NCBI RefSeq assembly: GCF_900182815.1
Contig: NZ_FXUA01000003.1
Location: 186,001 to 250,000 of the forward strand
From: Algoriphagus winogradskyi
Lineage (GTDB): Bacteria > Bacteroidota > Bacteroidia > Cytophagales > Cyclobacteriaceae
Direction of reading: 5' to 3'
Length of the DNA: 64,000 nt
In this document: positions 25,186 to 34,098 of the stretch, piece by piece
Layout: each line of letters starts with the position of its first letter
Position numbering within the stretch: position 1 is the stretch's first letter
Program-made: the position numbers and the translations under genes
The notes under the pieces: generated by a model
What the model was told of the DNA's origin: nothing
Databases searched by the model: none
The model's input: only the letters and a program-made list of their open reading frames with translations

Positions 25186-27540
25186 ATGTGGAAAAATTAT
25201 CTGAAGACATCTTTTAGAAATCTGAGACGACAGAAGGGCTATACCTTGATCAATATTCTTGGCTTAACATCTGGAATAGTAGCAAGCATTTTTATCTTTT
25301 TGTGGATCCTAGATGAACTATCGTTTGATAAGTTTCATATTGAAAGCGATAGAATCTATAGTGTCATGGTTAATAGCGAAAGACCAGATGGAATTATTGA
25401 TACCTATCCCGCTAATCCATCCAGACTGAAAGAAACTCTTGTCAATGAAATTCCTGAAATAGAACTAGCGACTCAATACAGTTTTGAAAGTGCTGTATTG
25501 GTAAAGCATAAAGCTGAGGGCTTTAATGAAATAGGAATTTATGCTGATCCCAATTTTTTCAGGGTCTTTAGTTTTCCATTGGTAAAAGGCAGCGTTGATA
25601 ACATTCAGAATAAGTTAAACAGCGTGTATATTTCTGAAGACTTGGCGAAAAAGCTTTTCAAGGATGAAACCTCATTAGAAAAAACTATTCTACTTGGGCA
25701 AGATCAGGAATTGACGGTGGCTGGTGTATTCAAAAACATCCCTGATAATTCTTCCCTACAATTTGATTTCGTTGCTCCTTTTGATCTCTATCTACAAGAG
25801 AATCCATGGATGCAAAACTGGGCAAGTGGTGGATCGAGAACGACAGTCTTGCTGAGTGAGAATTCAGAAATCCCTACTGATAAAATTGCTAATCTGATAC
25901 AAAAAAACTGTACAGAATGCACTAGCCAGCCATTTCTTTATCCTTACCATAAGCTTCGACTTCATGGAGAATTTGAAAATGGGGTGAATATTGGCGGAAG
26001 AATTCAACAAATTTATCTTTTTGGGATTGTAGCTATTGTAATTCTAATCATGGCATGCATCAATTTCATCAACCTTGCAACTGCAAGATCAGGTTCAAGA
26101 GGTCGGGAAGTAGGAATCCGTAAATCTATAGGTGCAAATAAATCTGAACTCGTAATTCAATTTATTACTGAATCTATTTTGGTCTCTTGGATAGCATTAA
26201 TTTTAGCGATCCTTTTGGTGCAATTGCTCCTTCCCTTTTTTAATCAACTCACAGGAAAAAATCTAGCCCTTGACCTAACCAACCCTATTTTCCTACTAGG
26301 TTTAGTGTCTATTACCATCATTACCGGAGTTCTTTCTGGGGCCTACCCTGCATTTATTTTATCCCGCTTCAAACCTATTTCTGTTTTGAAAGGAGATAAT
26401 AAATCGATTCTAAAAGGACAGACTTTGCGAAGAATTCTGGTCATTGCCCAATTTTCTACTTCGGCCATATTGATCGTGGGAAGTATTGCTATTTATCAGC
26501 AAATAAATTTTATCAGCAACCGGAATCTTGGATTTAATAAAGAAAACATCCTCCTCATTGATCAAAATGAAGGCATTGTCAAAAGCTATGAGGGGATAAA
26601 AAATGAATTACTTCAGCTTCCAGGAATCGAAAATATTGCCTTTGGTGGGAACAGCATTTTTACCGTTCCAATCACCACAAATGATCCCGTTTGGACTGGA
26701 AAACCTGAAAATTCAAACATCAATTTTAAAATTTATCGATGCGACGAGGCATTTATTCCTACACTAAACATCCCTATAAGTAATGGCAGAAATTTCTTAG
26801 GTGCTCAAGATGCCTCGAATTACATCATCAATAAAAAAGCTGTAGAAGCGATGGGGTTGGATCTTGAAACTGCAGTCGGTACTGAATTGGAAATGTGGCA
26901 TGGAAAAGGTCAAATCATTGGAGTTTCAGAAGACTTTCATAACGATAACCTGAAGTTTGATATTGAACCGATGATTTTCATGTTTTCTGAAAATCTTGGT
27001 TCACACTATTTCATCAAAGTTTCCAATCAAGCTTCCAAGGCTGGATTAATTGACCAAGTAAAAGGAGTTTTTAAAAAATACAATCCGGAATATCCTTTTG
27101 AATTTTCTTTTCTAGAGGAGGTTTTTGAAAGAGAATATCAAAATGAACAAGTCATAGGCAAACTCGCTCTTTCTTTTACAATCATTGCAATTTTAATCTC
27201 TGGTTTGGGTCTTTTTGGTTTGGCTTCATTCACAGCAGAACGAAGAACCAAAGAAATTGGAATTAGAAAAGTCCTTGGCGCCTCTTCCAAAAGTCTTTCT
27301 CTATTATTATGTAGCGACTTTGCTATTTTAGTCTTTGCCAGCTTACTGATTGGCTTTCCTATCGCTTGGTATGTTATAAGGGAATTCTTATCCAACTTCA
27401 CTTTTCATACAGAGATACATTGGACATTGTTCTTTTTCACTGGCATGCTGATGCTGGGACTTACACTCCTATCCGTCGGATATCATGCGATCAAAACCGC
27501 CTGGTCAAATCCTGTGAATTCCCTTCAGAATGAGGAGTAG
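25186..27540 (+). CDS. FtsX/MacB-type permease with two periplasmic domains, no ATPase partner
   Basis: A 784-residue inner-membrane protein with two MacB-PCD/FtsX units in tandem. The N terminus MWKNYLKTSFRNLRRQKGYT is the standard opening of the large Bacteroidota permeases, so ATG at 25186 is preferred over an upstream in-frame TTG. Transmembrane groups lie near residues 22-42, 265-400 and 660-770. FtsX C-terminal motifs appear twice (RGREVGIRKSIGANKSELV, RTKEIGIRKVLGASSKSLS). These proteins are thought to work with a LolD-like ATPase encoded elsewhere and are greatly expanded in Bacteroidota. The closest ATPase in the window (7724-8416) belongs to another operon. A perfect palindrome AAGGCATGCCTT lies 63 bases upstream (25111-25122). 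Confidence 0.9.
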   Translation: MWKNYLKTSFRNLRRQKGYTLINILGLTSGIVASIFIFLWILDELSFDKFHIESDRIYSVMVNSERPDGIIDTYPANPSRLKETLVNEIPEIELATQYSFESAVLVKHKAEGFNEIGIYADPNFFRVFSFPLVKGSVDNIQNKLNSVYISEDLAKKLFKDETSLEKTILLGQDQELTVAGVFKNIPDNSSLQFDFVAPFDLYLQENPWMQNWASGGSRTTVLLSENSEIPTDKIANLIQKNCTECTSQPFLYPYHKLRLHGEFENGVNIGGRIQQIYLFGIVAIVILIMACINFINLATARSGSRGREVGIRKSIGANKSELVIQFITESILVSWIALILAILLVQLLLPFFNQLTGKNLALDLTNPIFLLGLVSITIITGVLSGAYPAFILSRFKPISVLKGDNKSILKGQTLRRILVIAQFSTSAILIVGSIAIYQQINFISNRNLGFNKENILLIDQNEGIVKSYEGIKNELLQLPGIENIAFGGNSIFTVPITTNDPVWTGKPENSNINFKIYRCDEAFIPTLNIPISNGRNFLGAQDASNYIINKKAVEAMGLDLETAVGTELEMWHGKGQIIGVSEDFHNDNLKFDIEPMIFMFSENLGSHYFIKVSNQASKAGLIDQVKGVFKKYNPEYPFEFSFLEEVFEREYQNEQVIGKLALSFTIIAILISGLGLFGLASFTAERRTKEIGIRKVLGASSKSLSLLLCSDFAILVFASLLIGFPIAWYVIREFLSNFTFHTEIHWTLFFFTGMLMLGLTLLSVGYHAIKTAWSNPVNSLQNEE

Positions 27541-27571
27541 GGTTTTGTTAAGAGATGGAAAATAACATTTT

Positions 27572-28924
27572 CTATTCAACAGGCCCCAATTTACCTTTTG
27601 CAGCTTCCAGCAGCGTTTTTGAATCGAACACTTTTCCCGCTTTAACCACAGTATGAACGGATCGGGTTCGATTGATATCCTCTATTGGGTTCCCTTTGAT
27701 TATCATTAAATCTCCCCACTTTCCAGGGCTAATGCTACCGGCACGGTCGTCTATTCGAAAAGCCTCAGCGTTTTGCTGGGTAGCATAGTAAAGTACTTCG
27801 GCAGCTGGAATTCCAATTTCCACCATGGCTGCCATTTCCCTATGAATAAAGAAACCACCGATCCCTCCACCCAAATAATTATCCAATAACAAAGGACGAT
27901 CCGTACCTATTGTGATCAAGCCTCCTGCCTCATAATACCTCAAAAGGGTTCCTTGTTTTACTGGATATATTAAGGCACAAAGTTCATTGAAACTCGAGGG
28001 TTTCACATCAGCTATAATCTTTTGAGAAAATGGAGTCAAATACTGCGCTTCATTTGCCCAATCTTCAAATATTGGAGAATCTATCATTCCAATCGCCCCG
28101 TACGTTCCAAGAGTAGCATCGAAATAAACTCCGTTTTTGATATACAATTGAATGATTTCTTCCAGTCTGGGATCTGCAGGGTCTAGGTCTTTCAAACTAT
28201 TATAAGCATTGGTAGTGGTCACCAACAAATCTCCTCCCAAGAAATGCTCTACTCGATCAATCCCAATTTTGATCGCATCCTGAGGATTGACCGAGTTTCT
28301 AAATCCAGAATCCAAATGTCCGGTTACCGTAAGATTATGCTTATGAGCTTGGTCGATTAGAATTGCAAGATGCTCTTTTGAAATCCCTTTAGCTTTGAAA
28401 CCAATTGCACCTCTTTTTGCCCAATAATCCACTCGATCTCGGATTTGTTTCTCAGTAAAATCAGGGTTCCAATCAGGAGCCGCCGAACCAAAATACGGTC
28501 CAGAGTGCAGGATTCTAGGCCCAAGCCTTTTATTGGCATCGATCGCCTCTTGAAGATCCCACATTTTCTCAGGCTCAATTTCTCCAGCAGGAAAAGTACT
28601 GGTAATGCCATTGGCAAGAAAAATCTTGGGCATAGCTACCGTATCATCAAAGGCTTTATTGGCATAGCTCACTCTGTAATGTGCATGCAAATCAATTAAG
28701 CCCGGAAGCACATAATCCTCATCACTTAAACTGAGAACCTCCCAATCTTTTATTCCTTCTCCATTTCTAAAAAGCCCATCTCCAATAAAAATCCCTGAGT
28801 TCTTTTGAAAACTTTTACTATCAGTATCAAACACCCAACCTCCTCTGATCACAAGGTTCTGGGAGTAGGTTTGGAAACTTACCAAAAGGATAAAAAATAT
28901 GATAAGGAAAAGGGATTTTGTCAT
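27572..28924 (-). CDS. Exported amidohydrolase-family enzyme
   Basis: A 450-residue metal-dependent hydrolase with a signal peptide (SLFLIIFFILLVSFQTYS). Metal-binding motifs of the amidohydrolase TIM barrel are seen: HxH in DLHAHYRVS, a possible bridging Lys in IGFKAKGIS, His in VTGHLDSG and RVEHFLGG, and Asp in TIGTDRP. The end AGSISPGKWGDLMIIKGNP is the typical beta-sandwich closure of this superfamily. Substrate unknown; imidazolonepropionase- and dipeptidase-like relatives are common. It is downstream of the esterase gene on the same strand (59-base gap), probably one operon. Confidence 0.88.
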   Translation of the reverse strand: MTKSLFLIIFFILLVSFQTYSQNLVIRGGWVFDTDSKSFQKNSGIFIGDGLFRNGEGIKDWEVLSLSDEDYVLPGLIDLHAHYRVSYANKAFDDTVAMPKIFLANGITSTFPAGEIEPEKMWDLQEAIDANKRLGPRILHSGPYFGSAAPDWNPDFTEKQIRDRVDYWAKRGAIGFKAKGISKEHLAILIDQAHKHNLTVTGHLDSGFRNSVNPQDAIKIGIDRVEHFLGGDLLVTTTNAYNSLKDLDPADPRLEEIIQLYIKNGVYFDATLGTYGAIGMIDSPIFEDWANEAQYLTPFSQKIIADVKPSSFNELCALIYPVKQGTLLRYYEAGGLITIGTDRPLLLDNYLGGGIGGFFIHREMAAMVEIGIPAAEVLYYATQQNAEAFRIDDRAGSISPGKWGDLMIIKGNPIEDINRTRSVHTVVKAGKVFDSKTLLEAAKGKLGPVE

Positions 28925-28983
28925 GTTTAGAAAGGAGTTTGCGTTAAAAATGAATACTGAATATACAGAAATCCCTTCCAGTA

Positions 28984-30213
28984 TTATTTGATCTTCAAAG
29001 TCAGCTCCCCCATTCTATCTCTGTGATAATCACTCCCAGAGATCTCGTAGGCCTTTTTTACAAATTCCAGAGCGCTCACTATGTCGTTATTTGCTTCAAA
29101 ATAATCAGCCATAGAATCATACATATTGGCACTTTTGGGAAAATATTTGAGCCCCTGATCAAAGAACATTTTCGCCTTTTCCATTTGCCCCATATCCATA
29201 TTCATATAACCTGAAATGGTGATCAAATCTTCAGGAAAGGGTGGCACTTCAAAACCAAAATGACTCCTTAGCTTCTCTGCTCTATAATTCAAGATATCGA
29301 GTAATTCTGAGGTGGGCGTTTCAGGAATATTAAATAATTCGGTTTTTTCCATTTGAAACCAATCAAAAAGAGAAATCATCCCATTTCTTAAGGAAGGTAG
29401 AGGTACGGTTCCATGAAGGTCTTTAGGGAAAATCTCCCAATCAAACGCTAATCCTTGATCTGAATAAACTCGGCAAAGCTCAGCAAAGGCAATATTGCTT
29501 CGGGCAAACATGGTGAATTCAGAATCGTCATCCATGACATTGTCAATAGTGATTTCTGGCTTTTGCATATGCAGCTGACCACTTAGAGAAATATAGAGCG
29601 ATTTTCCATTCAGACCTTCTTTCGTAAATGCTTCCTTGGCTTGCTTTAGCATCAATTGATCATCCCAATCCAAACTCGGATCAATCGCCAAATAATTCTC
29701 AAAAAGTTCGGGCTGATGGATCAAAGTATAGATCGAAAAGAGTCCGCCATAAGAATGTCCGATTAACGTTCTATAATCGCTGGCCGGATAGTTTTCTTCC
29801 ACATATGGAATCAATTCCTCTCCTAGGAATCTCAAAAATTGAGCGGCCCCTCCATTCGGACCATAGCTTGGCTCGACAACTGAAGGAGTCAAATCTCTGG
29901 TTCTATTTTCTTGATTAGAAACTCCGATTAGGATCATATCCGGCAAAAAACCACCCATATAAAACTTTTGAGTCACTGTAAGAGCCGGAAACAGAATTTC
30001 CCCATCCAGAATAAACGCAACAGGATATTTCTTATCACTCTGAGGGTCAAATTTCTCAGGAAATTGTACAAAAAATTGTCTGGACTCATTTAAAACCTCT
30101 GAATAAACAGAGTCTTTTAAGCCTATCTGGGAAAGGAATTGGGCATTAGTTTCACTTATTATGCTAAACAAGATAGCAAGACAAAGCACTGCTTTTTGAA
30201 TCAGGGATGACAT
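28984..30213 (-). CDS. Exported esterase (esterase D/IroE-Fes type) with C-terminal TPR-like tail
   Basis: A 409-residue protein with a signal peptide (KAVLCLAILFSIISETNAQ). The hydrolase domain fits the putative esterase (esterase D) family: FPEKFDPQSDKKYPVAFILDG, nucleophile elbow GHSYGG near residue 152, LAIDPSLDWDD and a possible His in DLHGTVPLPSLRNG. From about residue 300 it has helical repeats (MNMDMGQMEKAKMFFDQGLKYFP) of the TPR type, a fusion often seen in Bacteroidota relatives of siderophore esterases. Whether the substrate is a siderophore is not shown; no siderophore uptake genes adjoin. Confidence 0.87.
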   Translation of the reverse strand: MSSLIQKAVLCLAILFSIISETNAQFLSQIGLKDSVYSEVLNESRQFFVQFPEKFDPQSDKKYPVAFILDGEILFPALTVTQKFYMGGFLPDMILIGVSNQENRTRDLTPSVVEPSYGPNGGAAQFLRFLGEELIPYVEENYPASDYRTLIGHSYGGLFSIYTLIHQPELFENYLAIDPSLDWDDQLMLKQAKEAFTKEGLNGKSLYISLSGQLHMQKPEITIDNVMDDDSEFTMFARSNIAFAELCRVYSDQGLAFDWEIFPKDLHGTVPLPSLRNGMISLFDWFQMEKTELFNIPETPTSELLDILNYRAEKLRSHFGFEVPPFPEDLITISGYMNMDMGQMEKAKMFFDQGLKYFPKSANMYDSMADYFEANNDIVSALEFVKKAYEISGSDYHRDRMGELTLKIK

Positions 30214-30248
30214 CAGAATGGTGTTAGGGAAATACTTTAAATGGAAAT

Positions 30249-30677
30249 TTATTTGGCTTCTTCTATTTCTACTTTTCTAATCCAGCTCAGGATAAAAGTG
30301 GTAGAATACCCCAGAATAAAGACTATTAATCCAAATAAGGGTGAGAGCAAGGTGATTTTTAATCCACCTGCCAGGATAGCTGGATCCGCGCCGCCAGTTG
30401 CCTCTAGGGCATCAAACCCCTGGATCAAGCCCATTAAACTGTTGGCAAATGAAATCACCAATCCGAGAAGTACTGCTTGGTTGATCAGCTTTTTATACTT
30501 CAAAAAAGTAGCCACCTCCCCATTCAGATTGGCAATGGCCTTCAGCGTAAAAAAAACCGCTAGCAGTGAACAGGCTAAAATAAGTAACATCCCGATCAAT
30601 CCTCCTTCTACAAATCTTTCAATGATTACATTTGATAGAACCAATTTCTGAGTTAAAATAGCTGTGATGGTGTACAT
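30249..30677 (-). CDS. MotA/TolQ/ExbB-family proton-channel-like protein
   Basis: About 142 residues from ATG at 30677; an in-frame TTG at 30749 would add 24 residues that look like leader sequence. Three hydrophobic segments are seen: GGLIGMLLILACSLLAVFFTL, AVLLGLVISFANSLMGLIQGF and ITLLSPLFGLIVFILGYSTTFIL. The spacing of the last two, with the intervening ALEATGGADPAILAGGLKI, matches the conserved part of MotA/TolQ/ExbB. No ExbD/TolR partner is nearby, so it is an orphan. It lies 34 bases downstream of the esterase end on the same strand orientation but has its own upstream gap. Confidence 0.7.
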   Translation of the reverse strand: MYTITAILTQKLVLSNVIIERFVEGGLIGMLLILACSLLAVFFTLKAIANLNGEVATFLKYKKLINQAVLLGLVISFANSLMGLIQGFDALEATGGADPAILAGGLKITLLSPLFGLIVFILGYSTTFILSWIRKVEIEEAK

Positions 30678-30888
30678 AGATTTTGTGGTTAGTTGATGAT
30701 ACAAGTTTACAGTACTTGGTATTCTCAAATAAGATTTTGCGACCAACAACTGACTAAACTACCAAATTGACAGGAATTCGTTTGGTTTTGAAAAATACCA
30801 GCTACTCAATGTTGCCTATCCAGCAAAACCCGTCAACCATCGCAAATTCTTTGCAAATACAAATTTTTACAAGACCTTGTCCGTTTCA

Positions 30889-31974
30889 ATGAAGAATAAT
30901 AAGCGGTTGTTAATTCAGGTATCAAAGAAGCTACTGGAACAGTTATCGATCTGTTTAGGCACTCTTTTGTTCTTTACTTTTTACTTCGGCATTACTATTT
31001 CCGATCTCGCTCCTGCCTTTACTTTCGGAGTCTTTTTACTCCCAGTTACCATGGGAATGGTTAATGTATTCAGTTTTCACCTTATTCCAGAATACCTATT
31101 TCGGCAAAAGTACTTCTGGTTTGCGCTATACACGGTTTACACCCTAGTTATTTCATTTTTCTTAATTGCCTTATCCTCCTTTTATGGCTTTATTTTCATT
31201 AACTCTTTGGAGACAATGGATAGTGACTTTATGCTGAGCAAGAATCTTTACCTCATCATCATTGGGGTATATATTATTGTGTTATTGACTTCCTTATTTT
31301 CTGCTTACCGAGAAAGCTATAAAATTCACCTGCGAAATCAGGATCTACAATATGCGCTGGTAAATGGTGAACTTCAACTAAAACAAGACGAACTCTCCTA
31401 CCTCAAAATGCAGATTCATCCACATTTTTTATTCAATACACTAAATACGATTTATGGCTCAGCAATTTTAAAAAGCAATCAAACACCTGAGTTGATACTT
31501 AAACTCTCTAATCTATTGGACTATATCTTGTACCAAACCAAAAAGTCTATGGTTCCCTTACAAGATGAGATCGATCATTTGAAGGATTACCTGGATTTGG
31601 AAAAGTTGAGACATGGGGAAAAACTGAAAATCAAATCGACTTTTCCAGATAATTTAAGCAGCCAAATGATCGCTCCTATGCTTTTTCTTCCTTTGCTGGA
31701 AAACAGTTTCAAACATGGAAAGTCCCAGGGAAATGACGCTTTTGTAGAATTAAGAATAGAGGCTAGTGAGGGTGATATAAACTTCTTCCTAAAAAACTCC
31801 TTAGAGGAAACTGATCAGAATGAAACACTAACTTCTTCTGGAATAGGACTTCAAAACATCCAAAAACGCCTAGCACTCCTCTATCCAAAAGCCCATAATT
31901 TTACCTTCGAAAAAGTGAATGGCTACTTTATTGTCAACCTTCACATACAAACAAATCATCCCAAGAGCTCATGA
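30889..31974 (+). CDS. LytS-type sensor histidine kinase
   Basis: A 361-residue kinase from ATG at 30889. The N-terminal half has four transmembrane helices (CLGTLLFFTFYFGITISDLA, FGVFLLPVTMGMVNVFSF, WFALYTVYTLVISFFLIALS, LYLIIIGVYIIVLLTSLF), followed by a coiled-coil linker (NQDLQYALVNGELQLKQDEL). The His_kinase region has QIHPHFLFNTLNTIYGS, whose first His is the phosphoacceptor, and the ATPase has N-box LPLLENSFKHG and G-box SSGIGLQNIQKRL. No extracellular sensing domain exists, so the signal is likely sensed in the membrane. It overlaps the response regulator by 4 bases. Confidence 0.95.
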   Translation: MKNNKRLLIQVSKKLLEQLSICLGTLLFFTFYFGITISDLAPAFTFGVFLLPVTMGMVNVFSFHLIPEYLFRQKYFWFALYTVYTLVISFFLIALSSFYGFIFINSLETMDSDFMLSKNLYLIIIGVYIIVLLTSLFSAYRESYKIHLRNQDLQYALVNGELQLKQDELSYLKMQIHPHFLFNTLNTIYGSAILKSNQTPELILKLSNLLDYILYQTKKSMVPLQDEIDHLKDYLDLEKLRHGEKLKIKSTFPDNLSSQMIAPMLFLPLLENSFKHGKSQGNDAFVELRIEASEGDINFFLKNSLEETDQNETLTSSGIGLQNIQKRLALLYPKAHNFTFEKVNGYFIVNLHIQTNHPKSS

Positions 31975-32666
31975 ATTGCCTGATCGTTGACGACGAACCC
32001 ATTGCCCAGAATATTCTGAAGGACTTCATATCCAAGGTTGATCATTTGAACCTTATCGGGTGCGCAAGCAATGCTAACGAAGCTTTCAATGTACTACAAC
32101 TTGAACAAATCGACTTAATATTCCTCGACATCAATATGCCTGGAATTGACGGGATGGCTTTCGCCAAAATCATCCCTCAGGAGATTCATGTGATTTTCAC
32201 CACTGCCTATCGGGAATATGCTATTGAGGGATTTAATCTTGAGGCAACGGACTATTTGCTGAAACCCATTCCTTTTGAGAGATTTCTTAAATCAGTTTCT
32301 AAAGTAAGAGAGGCTATTGAGAAAAGCAGGGCAAATTCAACTGAAGAAAAGCCCAATTTCTTGTTTGTTCGTCAAGATCGAAAAATGGAAAAAGTAAACT
32401 TCGCGGACATACTTTACATAGAAAGCTTTGCTGACTACATCAAGATTCATTTGACTGATCGCGTATCGGTTGTGCGCGAGAGCCTATCTAATTTCGAAAA
32501 AAAGCTTCCTGAAAATCAATTCATCAGATTCCACCGATCCTTTATCGGAAATATCGCAGCCATCACTTCCTATACCCATGAATTTCTAGAAATAGATGGA
32601 AAGGCTTTGACCATTAGCAGATCTTATAAAGAGGATGTTTTGAAAAGGCTTCAGCAATTTGAATAA
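31971..32666 (+). CDS. LytTR-family response regulator
   Basis: A 231-residue regulator with an N-terminal receiver domain (acidic pocket IVDDEP, phosphoacceptor Asp in LIFLDINMPGIDG near residue 54, conserved Lys in YLLKPIPF) and a C-terminal LytTR DNA-binding domain (LYIESFADYIKIHLTDR, FIRFHRSFIGNI). It forms a two-component pair with the upstream LytS-type kinase through a 4-base overlap. Targets cannot be told, but the CreD locus lies directly downstream. Confidence 0.95.
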   Translation: MNCLIVDDEPIAQNILKDFISKVDHLNLIGCASNANEAFNVLQLEQIDLIFLDINMPGIDGMAFAKIIPQEIHVIFTTAYREYAIEGFNLEATDYLLKPIPFERFLKSVSKVREAIEKSRANSTEEKPNFLFVRQDRKMEKVNFADILYIESFADYIKIHLTDRVSVVRESLSNFEKKLPENQFIRFHRSFIGNIAAITSYTHEFLEIDGKALTISRSYKEDVLKRLQQFE

Positions 32667-32729
32667 ATATAAATCTTAAAAATTCTGAATATTTTCTCAT
32701 CCATAGTGAGAAAATGATTTTTCTAATTT

Positions 32730-32746
32730 ACTTTGTATTTCAAAGT
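32730..32746. promoter_or_regulatory. Palindromic operator, copy 1 (upstream of the CreD-locus membrane gene)
   Basis: ACTTTGTATTTCAAAGT is an inverted repeat (CTTTG, 5-nt spacer, CAAAG), followed by ACTTT. It ends 10 bases before the ATG at 32757. A second copy at 33683-33699 is its exact reverse complement over all 17 bases. Position and duplication suggest the winged-helix regulator encoded between them binds both. The ACTTTG part also overlaps where a TAnnTTTG-like -7 element would lie. Confidence 0.6.
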
Positions 32747-32756
32747 ACTTTTAACT

Positions 32757-33371
32757 ATGCGAAAACCTGAACAAGAGTTAGCCGAAATCAAGTCTATGAT
32801 GGAGCGAAGCACTCGCTTCCTAAGCCTCAGTGGACTTTCTGGAATATTGGCAGGGACCTACGCTTTGATCGCAGCCGGGATTGCTTATACCTGGATCTAT
32901 TATCCAAAAGTACCTTATGGCAGTAACATAGACAAGATCAGTGATGAAGGGATAGTTGGCAAGTTGCTAATCACTGCATTGATCGTGTTGTTACTATCTA
33001 TAGGAACTGCTTGGGTGATGAGTCAAAATAACAGCAAGAAAAAGTCTACCAAATTCTGGACTCCAGCAAGCAAACGTTTCATCCAAGCGCTATTTATACC
33101 CATAGCAATTGGTGGAGTCTTTTGCTTGGCTTTGATTTCAAGAGGACATCTCGCTGTAGTCGCTCCCACAACCTTGATCTTTTATGGATTGGGTTTGCTG
33201 AATGCCTCCCACTTCACTCATAACGACATCAAATACCTTGGCTATTGTCAGCTTGTGCTTGGAGTTATCTCGGCATTCCTCCCAGGTTTTGGCCTGCTCA
33301 CCTGGTCATTAGGTTTTGGAGTACTGCATGTCATCTACGGAGCGATGATGTATTACAAATACGACAGGTAA
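32757..33371 (+). CDS. Conserved membrane protein of the CreD locus
   Basis: A 204-residue protein from ATG at 32757 (MRKPEQELAEIKSMMERSTR), with a short amphipathic N terminus and about six hydrophobic segments (GLSGILAGTYALIAAGIAY, LLITALIVLLLSIGTAWVM, FIQALFIPIAIGGVFCLALI, and three more to the end). Proteins of this type regularly precede the small winged-helix regulator and CreD in Bacteroidota by my recollection. Function unknown. The regulator starts 1 base after its stop. Confidence 0.8.
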   Translation: MRKPEQELAEIKSMMERSTRFLSLSGLSGILAGTYALIAAGIAYTWIYYPKVPYGSNIDKISDEGIVGKLLITALIVLLLSIGTAWVMSQNNSKKKSTKFWTPASKRFIQALFIPIAIGGVFCLALISRGHLAVVAPTTLIFYGLGLLNASHFTHNDIKYLGYCQLVLGVISAFLPGFGLLTWSLGFGVLHVIYGAMMYYKYDR

Positions 33372-33372
33372 G

Positions 33373-33666
33373 GTGAAGGGGAATTACGATAAGGCATTTG
33401 AAAATGTGGTCCGATTGCGGGTCATGTCCATCTTGATGGTCAATGATGAATTTGATTTTAATTCATTCAAAGAGCTGCTAGATGTGACGGATGGCAACCT
33501 GGCTTCGCACCTGAAAAACCTAGAGAAGCAAGAATACATTTCTGTAGCTAAATCATTCCTGGGCAGAAAACCATTAACCAATTATTCTGCAACGGCCAAA
33601 GGTAAAGCAGCATTTCAAGACCATCTTGAATTCCTTGAAAATTTGATCAAAGAAAACAAAACCTAA
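33373..33666 (+). CDS. Winged-helix transcriptional regulator (MarR/ArsR-like, HTH_34 type)
   Basis: A 97-residue single-domain regulator starting GTG at 33373. The recognition segment is FNSFKELLDVTDGNLASHLKNLEKQEYI, followed by a wing with FLGRKPLTNYSATAKGKAAF. This compact form occurs as a dimeric repressor. The gene sits between two mirror-image 17-bp operators (32730 and 33683), supporting autoregulation of the locus. It begins 1 base after the stop of the membrane-protein gene. Confidence 0.88.
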   Translation: MKGNYDKAFENVVRLRVMSILMVNDEFDFNSFKELLDVTDGNLASHLKNLEKQEYISVAKSFLGRKPLTNYSATAKGKAAFQDHLEFLENLIKENKT

Positions 33667-33682
33667 AAAAATTTAAACATTC

Positions 33683-33699
33683 ACTTTGAAATACAAAGT
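33683..33699. promoter_or_regulatory. Palindromic operator, copy 2 (upstream of the small membrane protein and creD)
   Basis: ACTTTGAAATACAAAGT is the exact reverse complement of copy 1 at 32730-32746, and like copy 1 it is followed directly by ACTTT. The site lies 16 bases after the regulator stop and 19 bases before ATG at 33719. This suggests a second, separately repressed promoter for the small membrane protein and CreD. Confidence 0.6.
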
Positions 33700-33718
33700 A
33701 CTTTCAAAACACAAAATA

Positions 33719-34045
33719 ATGAAAACAAGCATAGAGTTTCTGAAAGGCATTCAAACCAAATCAGCTGCAGTAGCGGCACTCATTGGAGCCTGCATTCCAT
33801 TTTCCTGGCTTATGTTTCTCATTCTGGTCAAAAGTGAGGATTTCGAATCCTGGATGTATATCCCCCTCACCTTTATCCCATTGGGAGGTTTGTTTGGAGG
33901 ATTATTCTTCTACCTCATGGGATTTATTTGGTTTCCTTCTGGAGGAAGAAAACTGGCGGCTATCAGTTTCAGCACTCTACTCTACTTCGTAGGGATATGG
34001 CTCGGTGCAGTTTTCGCATTCAGCCTAGTTGGGCTTTGGGATTAA
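33719..34045 (+). CDS. Small three-helix membrane protein of the CreD locus
   Basis: A 108-residue protein from ATG at 33719 (MKTSIEFLKGIQTKSAAVAA); a longer frame opens at 33686 but its start would fall inside the operator. Three hydrophobic segments are present: VAALIGACIPFSWLMFLILV, FIPLGGLFGGLFFYLMGFIW and LLYFVGIWLGAVFAFSLVGL. No family name recognised. It lies 53 bases before the CreD gene and is presumably co-transcribed with it. Confidence 0.7.
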   Translation: MKTSIEFLKGIQTKSAAVAALIGACIPFSWLMFLILVKSEDFESWMYIPLTFIPLGGLFGGLFFYLMGFIWFPSGGRKLAAISFSTLLYFVGIWLGAVFAFSLVGLWD

Positions 34046-34098
34046 TATCTCCATATACACCTACCTATAATTTACCTCACACTTTAACTCACTAAATC

